From the NCBI RefSeq assembly GCF_003182255.1, contig NZ_QGTQ01000031.1, positions 1 to 64,000 of the forward strand: 64,000 nt of DNA, written 5' to 3'. This stretch comes from Paenibacillus cellulosilyticus (GTDB lineage: Bacteria; Bacillota; Bacilli; Paenibacillales; Paenibacillaceae). A program made the position numbers and the translations under genes. The notes below the pieces were generated by a model, which made no database searches, was not told the DNA's origin, and saw nothing but the letters and a program-made list of their open reading frames with translations. Shown here piece after piece: positions 24,004 through 31,251 of this stretch; the first letter of the stretch is position 1, and every line of letters begins with the position of its first letter.

Positions 24004-26814
24004 ATGACGAAGTATGAATATCCGTTCCGCAATCCGGAGCTGCCGCTCGAGGAGCGCGTAGCGGACTTGGTTTCCCGTTTGACGCTTGACGAGAAGGTGG
24101 ATTCGATGCCGCAGTACATGACGGCGATCGAACGCCTCGGCATCGCACCTTACAAGCACGGCACGGAAGGCGCACACGGTATCGCATGGCTTGGCGAAGC
24201 AACCAGCTTCCCGCAGCCGATCGGACTGGGCCTAACATGGGACCAGGATTTGATGAAGGAAGTCGGCGATGTCATCGGCACGGAGGCGCGTGTTTTCTAC
24301 AAACGCAATCCAGAGATTAACGGTCTGACGCTGTGGGCGCCGACGGTTGATATGGAGCGCGACCCACGCTGGGGACGTACGGAAGAAGCATACGGCGAAG
24401 ATCCGCATCTGACCGGTGAACTGACGACAGCGCTGACACAGGGTATTCAAGGCGACCATCCGAAATACCTGAAAGCTGTAGCTTCGCTGAAGCATTTCCT
24501 TGGCAATAACAACGAAATCAATCGCGGCAGCTGCTCCGCGAGCATTGATCCGCGCAACATGCGCGAATATTATTTCAAAGCATTCGAGCCTGCGTTCGTT
24601 AAAGGCGGCGCACAATCGATGATGACAGCTTACAACTCCATTAACGGTACGCCTGCGCTTCTGCATGAGACGGTTAACAGCGTTGTTAAGGGCCAGTGGA
24701 TGGACGGCTTCATCGTAAGTGATGCGGCTGACATGATCGGTATCGTAAACGATCACAACTATTATGATTCGATGCCGCTCGCAGTTGCCGATACGATTAA
24801 AGCAGGCATCGACAGCATTACGGATGAATTCAAGGTCGTTACGGAGGCGATTCGTGAAGCGCTTGAGCAAGGTCTGCTGGCGGAGTCCGATCTGGACAAA
24901 GCACTGACGAACACGTTCCGCGTCCGCATGCGTCTTGGCGAATTCGATCCACAGGAGCTTGTACCATACGCAGCAATTGACGATGCGTCCCTCATGAAGC
25001 CAGAGCATAAAGCACTGTCACTTAAGGCTGCTCAGAAGAACGTCGTTCTGCTGAAGAACAACGGTGCGCTGCCGCTGGACGCAAGCAAGCTGAACAAAGT
25101 AGCGGTTATCGGTCCACTCGGCGATATCGTTTATCGTGACTGGTATTCCGGTACGCTTCCTTATAAAGTAACGCCGTTTGAAGCAATCCAAGGCAAACTG
25201 GCTGGCAAATCGGTTTCCTTCGCGGACGGTAACGATCGCATTAAGCTTCGTTCGAAGGCGAATGGCCAGTACCTGGCGATCAGCGAAGGCGAGAGCAAGC
25301 AGCTTGCAGCAACGGCTGATGCAGCTGGCGCTGAGACGTTCAACGTTGGCGATTGGGGCTGGGGCAGCCTGACGCTGCAAGCGGAGAGCAACGGCAAGTA
25401 CGTAACGACGGACGAGGAGAAGGTAACGGCATCGGCTGAGGAAGTATATGGCTGGTTCGTCAAAGAAGTGTTCCACCTCGTGCCGCAAGGCGACGGTGCA
25501 CATGCTATGACGACTTGGAACGACCGTACGGTTACTTCGGCAGAAGCAGGCCTTGCCGTGAACGATTCGAAGACGTTCGAAGCATCCGAGCTGTTCGAGA
25601 AGGAAGTTGTACGCGACGGCCTGAAAGAAGCGGTCGAAGCTGCGAAGCAAGCGGAAACGGCTATCGTGTTCGTGGGCAACAACCCGCTCGTTAACGGCAA
25701 AGAAGAAATCGACCGTCCGGGCCTTGAACTGGCAGAAGCGCAGCTTCGTCTTGTACAAGCGGTGTATGAAGCGAACCCGAATACGGTGGTTGTAGTAACA
25801 GGCGGTTATCCATTCGAGATCAACTGGATCAACGACAATATTCCAGCTGTTATTTACTCGTCGCACTCCGGCCAAGAGCATGGCACAGCATTGGCTGACG
25901 TCTTGTTCGGCGACTACAATCCGGCGGGCCGCCTGAACATGACATGGTACCGTTCCGCTGATCAGCTGACAGACATTATGGACTACGACATTATTAAAGG
26001 TAAACGTACGTACCTGTACTTCGAAGACAAGCCGCTTTATCCGTTCGGGCATGGTCTGTCGTACTCGGCGTTTGCATACGGAACGCCGCAAGTCGCTGCA
26101 GCTGAGATTAGCGGCGATGGCGAAGTAACGGTATCGGTTCGCGTAGAGAATACGAGCAGCGTTGCAGGCGAAGAGGTTGTTCAATTGTACGTTCGCGCTG
26201 AGCAGTCCCGCGTGAAGCGTCCGGTGAAGAAGCTGTACGGCTTCAGTCGTATCGCGCTGCAGCCGTGCGAAGCGCAGACGGTTACGTTTACGGTTCCAGC
26301 GATCGAGCTGGCAATTTGGGACGTTACGCGTGAGAAGTACGCCGTTGAGTCCGGCGAGTATACGCTGCTCGTAGGCAGCACGTCAGACGATATTCGCACC
26401 TCTACCGTTGTGAAGATCAACGGAGAGACGATTCCAGCTCGCAATCTTGGCGTTCAGACGAAGGCAGAGAACTTCGACGACTACGAAGGTACATTCCTCG
26501 GCGAGAGCAAGGAAGGCTTCGCGGCGGTTGAACTGAGCGGCGATGCAGGCTGGATCGCGTTCAAGGACGTTGAACTTGGCGCAGGCGCAGCAGCGATTGA
26601 AGTTCGCGCGGCTGCGGCAGCGAAAGGCGGCCGTCTCGAGGTTCGCCTCGGCTCCGCGCAAGGAACGCTGGCAGGAGCGATCGATCTTGCTGCAACCGGT
26701 GGCGAGCAAGCATGGTGTACGTTCGATTCCGCACTGCAAGGTGCAGCGGGTCGACAAGATGTGTTCGTAACCCTTACGGGCGACGTTCGCATCAGCTGGC
26801 TGAAACTGGCGTAA
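24004..26814 (+). CDS. GH3 beta-glycosidase with inserted trefoil-like domain and CBM6-like tail
   Basis: A 936-residue enzyme of glycoside hydrolase family 3, releasing terminal beta-linked glucose or xylose. The (beta/alpha)8 domain occupies about 1-340 with the nucleophile D240 in FIVSDAADM. The second GH3 domain begins at about 345 (AAQKNVVLLKNNGALPLD). It is interrupted at about 410-535 by a segment with RSKANGQYLAI and AESNGKYVTTD repeats, like fascin/beta-trefoil domains. A fibronectin-III-like domain lies near 700-800 and a CBM6-like module (GWIAFKDVEL, LEVRLGS) at about 820-936. No signal peptide is present. The ATG has AAGGAG upstream. Codon use is strongly biased, suggesting high expression. 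Confidence 0.92.
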   Translation: MTKYEYPFRNPELPLEERVADLVSRLTLDEKVDSMPQYMTAIERLGIAPYKHGTEGAHGIAWLGEATSFPQPIGLGLTWDQDLMKEVGDVIGTEARVFYKRNPEINGLTLWAPTVDMERDPRWGRTEEAYGEDPHLTGELTTALTQGIQGDHPKYLKAVASLKHFLGNNNEINRGSCSASIDPRNMREYYFKAFEPAFVKGGAQSMMTAYNSINGTPALLHETVNSVVKGQWMDGFIVSDAADMIGIVNDHNYYDSMPLAVADTIKAGIDSITDEFKVVTEAIREALEQGLLAESDLDKALTNTFRVRMRLGEFDPQELVPYAAIDDASLMKPEHKALSLKAAQKNVVLLKNNGALPLDASKLNKVAVIGPLGDIVYRDWYSGTLPYKVTPFEAIQGKLAGKSVSFADGNDRIKLRSKANGQYLAISEGESKQLAATADAAGAETFNVGDWGWGSLTLQAESNGKYVTTDEEKVTASAEEVYGWFVKEVFHLVPQGDGAHAMTTWNDRTVTSAEAGLAVNDSKTFEASELFEKEVVRDGLKEAVEAAKQAETAIVFVGNNPLVNGKEEIDRPGLELAEAQLRLVQAVYEANPNTVVVVTGGYPFEINWINDNIPAVIYSSHSGQEHGTALADVLFGDYNPAGRLNMTWYRSADQLTDIMDYDIIKGKRTYLYFEDKPLYPFGHGLSYSAFAYGTPQVAAAEISGDGEVTVSVRVENTSSVAGEEVVQLYVRAEQSRVKRPVKKLYGFSRIALQPCEAQTVTFTVPAIELAIWDVTREKYAVESGEYTLLVGSTSDDIRTSTVVKINGETIPARNLGVQTKAENFDDYEGTFLGESKEGFAAVELSGDAGWIAFKDVELGAGAAAIEVRAAAAAKGGRLEVRLGSAQGTLAGAIDLAATGGEQAWCTFDSALQGAAGRQDVFVTLTGDVRISWLKLA

Positions 26815-26826
26815 TTGGGAGTAGGG

Positions 26827-26872
26827 AGAGCCTTGCTAACCGTGTATAACATGGTGAGCAAGGCTCTTTTTG
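26827..26872 (+). terminator. Strong terminator after the GH3 gene
   Basis: AGAGCCTTGCT pairs with AGCAAGGCTCT across a 19-base loop (with an extra ACC/GGT closing), followed by TTTTTGT. Confidence 0.9.
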
Positions 26873-27143
26873 TAAGCAAATAATGTTATTTATATATTTT
26901 TTGAATCCTTTCTAGGCTGGTGTGCGTATGGAAGGTTACAAGCTGTTGTTATAACGTTTTATTCCCTTATATAACGTATGAAATCAGCTTATTTAGCCCA
27001 GTCTAAATGTTTGTATAAGCAAGTAGATTTTTGATGATTACTAGAGTATAGTTGGGGTTAGAGTCTGGAAATTCGAGGCTTTAACCTTCTGGTTCAACAG
27101 GCGTTCCTACTGCAGTTACACTTGGAAGGGAGGTGAACAAACG
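26873..27143. other. AT-rich leader of the Ter operon
   Basis: No gene is seen. The interval is AT-rich and contains two copies of ATAACGT (near 26955 and 26980). Several A/T-rich boxes could serve as promoters, but none matches a sigma-A, sigma-B or sigma-W consensus well enough to name. The related yceC operon of B. subtilis is controlled by stress sigma factors. Confidence 0.45.
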
Positions 27144-27740
27144 ATGTCGATTAGTTTGGTAAAAGGTCAGAAGATCGATTTGACGAAAGGCAACGCAGGT
27201 CTGACGAAAGTTACGGTTGGTCTGGGCTGGGATCCTGTGCAGACGAAAGGCGGACTGTTCGGTTTGAAGAAGCAGGCTGCCAATATCGACTGCGACGCTT
27301 CGGTCCTGATGCTCAATGAGCAATCGAAAATGACGAACGATCATCATGTTGTTTGTTTCTACAATAAACAGAGCCCGTGCCAATCCGTTATTCACTCGGG
27401 TGACAACTTGACCGGTGAAGGCGATGGCGACGACGAACAGATCTTCATTGATCTGGCGAAGGTTCCAGCCGACGTAAACAAGCTTCTTGCTGTTGTTAAT
27501 ATCTATGATTGCGTCAACCGCAAACAAGATTTTGGCATGATTCAGTCCGCATACATACGGGTGATGGACGGAACGAAGGGCACTGAGCTCGTTCGCTTCA
27601 ATCTGTCGGAGAACTATGCTGGCAAGACTGCGCTAATCTGTGGCGAACTGTACCGCCATGGCGGCGAGTGGAAATTCGCGGCGATTGGTGAGGGCACGCA
27701 CGCCGTTCATATTAATCAATTGGTTGCTGAGCATAAATAA
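27144..27740 (+). CDS. terD: TerD-family stress protein (first paralogue)
   Basis: A 198-residue TerD domain protein. It has the family start SLVKGQKIDLTK and the acidic [19 protein letters not shown] segment, which in TerD proteins binds calcium. It is more diverged than the two that follow: it has a KGGLFGLKKQAA insertion after GLGWD, and lacks the GADFDLDAS-type acidic run, with NIDCDAS in its place. TerD proteins are cytoplasmic, associate with TerC and respond to metal, oxidative or envelope stress. A GGGAGG ribosome binding site precedes the ATG. It opens an operon of three terD-like genes and terC like B. subtilis yceCDEF. Confidence 0.92.
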   Translation: MSISLVKGQKIDLTKGNAGLTKVTVGLGWDPVQTKGGLFGLKKQAANIDCDASVLMLNEQSKMTNDHHVVCFYNKQSPCQSVIHSGDNLTGEGDGDDEQIFIDLAKVPADVNKLLAVVNIYDCVNRKQDFGMIQSAYIRVMDGTKGTELVRFNLSENYAGKTALICGELYRHGGEWKFAAIGEGTHAVHINQLVAEHK

Positions 27741-27787
27741 GCGGACGCCGGCCATGAGGCCGGCTCGGCGGGAGAGAGGTGTTTACC

Positions 27788-28360
27788 TTGGCAATTAGCT
27801 TGACGAAGGGCCAGAAGGTCGATTTGACGAAAACAAACCCAGGGCTGACGAAAGTAACGGTAGGCCTTGGCTGGGACACGAACAAATACGACGGCGGCAA
27901 AGACTTCGACCTCGACGTATCGGTGTTCCTGACGAATGCAGCAGGCAAGGTCGAAGGTGAGCGCAACTTCATCTACTTCAACAACCGCGAGAACGAGAAC
28001 GGCTCCGTCGTTCATACAGGCGACAACCGGACAGGTGCAGGCGAGGGCGACGATGAGCAAATCAACATCGATCTTCCGAACGTACCAGCGAATGTAGAGA
28101 AGATCGCATTCACGATCACGATCTATGAAGCAACGGAGCGCAACCAAAACTTCGGTCAAGTGTCCCGTGCTTATGTTCGTATCGTCAACGAGGCGAATAA
28201 CGAGGAACTGATCCGCTTCGATCTCGGCGAGGATTTCTCCATCGAGACGGGCGTTGTCGTAGGTGAACTGTATCGCCATAGCGGTGAATGGAAATTCAGC
28301 GCGATCGGCAGCGGCTACAAAGACGGTTTGGCTGGATTGGTACGCGATTACGGCTTGTAA
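27788..28360 (+). CDS. terD: TerD-family stress protein (second paralogue)
   Basis: A 190-residue canonical TerD protein: [39 protein letters not shown] and [19 protein letters not shown], with both acidic calcium-binding clusters complete. The start is TTG at 27788, giving MAISLTKGQ as in family members, with AGAGAGG eight bases upstream; no ATG or GTG fits better. It lies 47 bases after the first paralogue. Confidence 0.93.
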   Translation: MAISLTKGQKVDLTKTNPGLTKVTVGLGWDTNKYDGGKDFDLDVSVFLTNAAGKVEGERNFIYFNNRENENGSVVHTGDNRTGAGEGDDEQINIDLPNVPANVEKIAFTITIYEATERNQNFGQVSRAYVRIVNEANNEELIRFDLGEDFSIETGVVVGELYRHSGEWKFSAIGSGYKDGLAGLVRDYGL

Positions 28361-28443
28361 TATGCGGCGAAGCCCGTGCGGCAGACCTTCGCGTTAGCGA
28401 CTGGTCTGCCGCACGCCATTTTGGTCAGGAGAGGAAGAATTCG

Positions 28444-29025
28444 ATGAGCATCTCACTATCCAAAGGTCAACGCATTGACCTGACGAAGACGAACCCAGGG
28501 CTTACGCAAGTTGTTGTTGGCCTTGGCTGGGACACGAATAAATATGTCGGCGGTGCTGATTTCGACTTGGACGCTTCGGCTTTCCTACTGTACGAGGATG
28601 GCAAGGCGAAGGGCGCCGACGATTTCGTATTCTACAACAATGTATCGGGTGGTAACGGTTCGGTCGTTCATACGGGCGACAATCGGACAGGCGAAGGCGA
28701 TGGCGATGATGAGCAGATCAACATTGATTTAAGCAAAGTACCAGCTTCGATCCATCGGATCGGCATTACGGTGACGATTTATGATTACGAGTCGCGCAAG
28801 CAAAATTTTGGACAAGTCTCGAACGCATTCGTACGCGTTGTGGACGCTTCTTCGAACCGTGAGGTTCTTCGCTTCGATCTTGGCGAAGAGTTCTCGACGG
28901 AGACGGCTGTCGTATTCTGTGAATTCTACCGCCATAGCGGCGAATGGAAGTTCCAAGCGATCGGCAGCGGCTTCGCAGGCGGATTGTCTGCGCTGTGCCG
29001 TAACTACGGCTTAGACGCAAACTAG
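28444..29025 (+). CDS. terD: TerD-family stress protein (third paralogue)
   Basis: A 193-residue TerD protein beginning [20 protein letters not shown], with [20 protein letters not shown] and [19 protein letters not shown]. The ATG at 28444 has AGGAGAGG nearby. A longer frame beginning at 28288 overlaps the second paralogue and is not supported. The intergenic spacer of 83 bases contains an inverted GC-rich segment (GTGCGGCAGACC near 28377, GGTCTGCCGCAC near 28403) that may form a processing or pausing hairpin. Confidence 0.93.
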   Translation: MSISLSKGQRIDLTKTNPGLTQVVVGLGWDTNKYVGGADFDLDASAFLLYEDGKAKGADDFVFYNNVSGGNGSVVHTGDNRTGEGDGDDEQINIDLSKVPASIHRIGITVTIYDYESRKQNFGQVSNAFVRVVDASSNREVLRFDLGEEFSTETAVVFCEFYRHSGEWKFQAIGSGFAGGLSALCRNYGLDAN

Positions 29026-29185
29026 ATTGCAGCCCGGCTTCGTCTGCGGAGCAAGCGGTGCAGTCCGATCCGGGCGTGCGATCGATGACTATCGGAAGCA
29101 ACTTCTCCGCTGGGCTTGCAGCTGGAGCGCAGCGTAACGGAGAGTTTCGAATACGATTATTCCATTTCTATTGGAGGCAGCATTT

Positions 29186-29911
29186 ATGGATTGGTTGAAC
29201 AAAATAGGAGAAAGCTACGGTCATTTCTTCTCCTGGAGCGACATCTCAGCAACATTCACGGACCCGGCAAGCTGGGGTATCATTCTCAGTCTTGTCCTGT
29301 TGGAAGGTCTGTTATCGGCGGATAACGCGCTCGTGCTGGCGGTTATGGTTCGTCACCTGCCGAAGGATCAGCAGAAGAAGGCGTTGTTCTACGGCCTGCT
29401 TGGCGCTTATGTATTCCGATTCTTAGCGATCGGCTTCGGTACATACCTCGTTAAGTTTACGCTGGTGAAGGTACTTGGCGCGGCTTACCTGATGTTCATC
29501 GCATACAAGGGATTGTTCAAGCATGGCGGAGATGAACAAACCGAAGGTAAAGCCTATGGCTTCTGGAAGACTGTATTAATGGTCGAGTTGATGGATATCG
29601 CATTCAGTATCGACAGCGTTATCGCGGCATTTGGTGTGAGCAACGAGGTATGGGTACTGTTCTTGGGCGGTATTCTCGGCGTTCTCATGATGCGCGGCGT
29701 TGCACAAGTATTCCTCAAGCTCATCGAGCGTTTCCCGGAGCTGGAGAAAGCAGCATTCGTTCTGATCGCTGTAATCGCGGTCAAAATGCTTTTGGGAGCA
29801 TTCGGCGTTCATATTTCGCACTACCTGTTCTTTGCAGCGATGTTCCTCGTATTCGGCGGTGCGATCGTGCTCAGTATTGTTCGCCGTAAGAAAGTTGACG
29901 AAAAAGCTTAA
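29186..29911 (+). CDS. terC: TerC-family integral membrane protein (YceF-like)
   Basis: A 241-residue protein with about seven membrane helices. The family signature with acidic membrane residues is present: LLEGLLSADNALVLAVMVRHLP near 45 and ELMDIAFSIDSVIAAFGV near 135. TerC proteins work with TerD proteins and are implicated in metal (manganese) efflux or metallation of exported enzymes. The ATG at 29186 follows GGAGG by about ten bases. A strong hairpin follows, separating the TerD/TerC part from the enzyme module. Confidence 0.92.
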   Translation: MDWLNKIGESYGHFFSWSDISATFTDPASWGIILSLVLLEGLLSADNALVLAVMVRHLPKDQQKKALFYGLLGAYVFRFLAIGFGTYLVKFTLVKVLGAAYLMFIAYKGLFKHGGDEQTEGKAYGFWKTVLMVELMDIAFSIDSVIAAFGVSNEVWVLFLGGILGVLMMRGVAQVFLKLIERFPELEKAAFVLIAVIAVKMLLGAFGVHISHYLFFAAMFLVFGGAIVLSIVRRKKVDEKA

Positions 29912-29947
29912 GAGACAGGCAGCAGTCGCTCTTTCATAGTTATTATA

Positions 29948-29975
29948 CGAATCCCTCCAACTCTGGAGGGATTCG
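29948..29975 (+). terminator. Hairpin between terC and the Ter enzyme module
   Basis: CGAATCCCTCCA pairs perfectly with TGGAGGGATTCG around a four-base loop, followed by TTCGTAT rather than a full T run. It may be a partial terminator that lowers expression of the downstream genes, or an mRNA-stabilising hairpin. Confidence 0.6.
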
Positions 29976-30027
29976 TTCGTATCTGAGACATTTTGTATGA
30001 CAGGGATAGAGGGGAGGAGCGAGCGTC

Positions 30028-31251
30028 ATGCGTTATTATGATGATTTGTCCGAGGAAGAAAGAGGGGCGATGTTCTTCTGCCCACCGATGGCGTTCAGCA
30101 GCCGTACACCAAGGGAACAGCTTGCTTATGCGGTTGGGGCCGCCTTGTACATGCCTGCGACACGACCGACGATTGCCGCCGATCTTATTGCGGGGAAGCT
30201 GGGCGATCTTGTGACCGCGGTCATCGATTTGGAGGATGCTGTAGCTGATCAAATGGTCGACGCAGCCGAATATTCGCTCATACAGCAGCTGTCGCGGGTT
30301 GCCGCAGCAATCGATAGTGGTCTGCTGTCGCAGGATCGACTGCCGCTCCTCTTCATCCGCGTTCGATCAGCGGATCAGATGGCGAGACTGCTTGTAAGGC
30401 TCGAGGATTCGGTTCGTATATTGACTGGCTTCGTATTCCCGAAGTTTACGCCTGCGGCCGGGGGACGGTACTTCGAGTTGTTGGACGATTACAATAGCTG
30501 CAGAGAGAAGGACGAGCCTGTCCTTTATGGGATGCCTGTACTTGAAACGGCTTCGATCATTTATAGAGAGAGCAGGCTTGAGACATTGCTCGATACGAAG
30601 CGGCTCTTGGATGCGTACCAGGATTATGTATTGAACGTAAGGATCGGAGCGACGGACTTCTCGAGCCTATTCGGCCTGCGGCGCAGTCCAGAGCTGACGG
30701 TGTATGACCTTGCAGCCATTCGCGATTGTATTGCGGATATTATGAATATTTTCGGCAGGGCGGAAGATGGGTATGTCGTCTCGGGTCCGGTGTGGGAGTA
30801 TTTCGGCACGGGCAACGATCGTCCTCATCAGCTTGCGGCGCTGCGAGAAACGCGTCTGCGGGATGCGCTGCTGCCAGAGCTGCCTCATCCGCGTCATGTG
30901 ACGCTTGGTACGGGGATGGTAGATCCCGAAGCGACTTTCATTCGTGAAATTATGCTCGATAAGGAGAATGGCATGATCGGCAAGACCGTCATCCATCCTG
31001 TTCAGCTGCGTACGGTGCAGGCGATGTATACCGTTACCCATGAGGAATACATGGATGCACTTGCGGTCGTCGAGAATCGGGACGGCAGCCTTGGCGTTAT
31101 GAAGAGTGAATATGGTAATAAGATGAACGAAATAAAGCCGCATTATTACTGGGCGAGAAAAATTATTGCGAGAGCGAATATATACGGGGTGCTGCATGAT
31201 GAGCAACGCTACACAGCCTTATTCCGGGAGCAAGGCTACGCACGTTTATAA
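30028..31251 (+). CDS. HpcH/HpaI aldolase (CitE-like) of the Ter module
   Basis: A 407-residue protein related to citrate lyase beta subunit/HpcH aldolases: LYMPATRP, VIDLEDAVAD (metal-binding acidic strand), FPKFTP and VIHPVQLRTVQAMY. Comparative genomics of Ter loci has linked a CitE-like lyase with phosphoribosyltransferases, a HAD phosphatase and an ATP-grasp enzyme in making an uncharacterised nucleoside-like metabolite. All of those genes follow here in order. GGGGAGGAGC lies before the ATG. It overlaps the next gene by 56 bases. Confidence 0.85.
   Translation: MRYYDDLSEEERGAMFFCPPMAFSSRTPREQLAYAVGAALYMPATRPTIAADLIAGKLGDLVTAVIDLEDAVADQMVDAAEYSLIQQLSRVAAAIDSGLLSQDRLPLLFIRVRSADQMARLLVRLEDSVRILTGFVFPKFTPAAGGRYFELLDDYNSCREKDEPVLYGMPVLETASIIYRESRLETLLDTKRLLDAYQDYVLNVRIGATDFSSLFGLRRSPELTVYDLAAIRDCIADIMNIFGRAEDGYVVSGPVWEYFGTGNDRPHQLAALRETRLRDALLPELPHPRHVTLGTGMVDPEATFIREIMLDKENGMIGKTVIHPVQLRTVQAMYTVTHEEYMDALAVVENRDGSLGVMKSEYGNKMNEIKPHYYWARKIIARANIYGVLHDEQRYTALFREQGYARL

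Noticed and set aside
25018-26184. A 388-residue minus-strand open frame inside the GH3 gene
   Set aside because: Shadow of a highly biased codon pattern on the plus strand; no start signal or recognisable protein.
28288-28443. N-terminal extension of the third TerD protein
   Set aside because: The extra 52 residues overlap the second paralogue in another frame, and a good ribosome binding site precedes ATG 28444.
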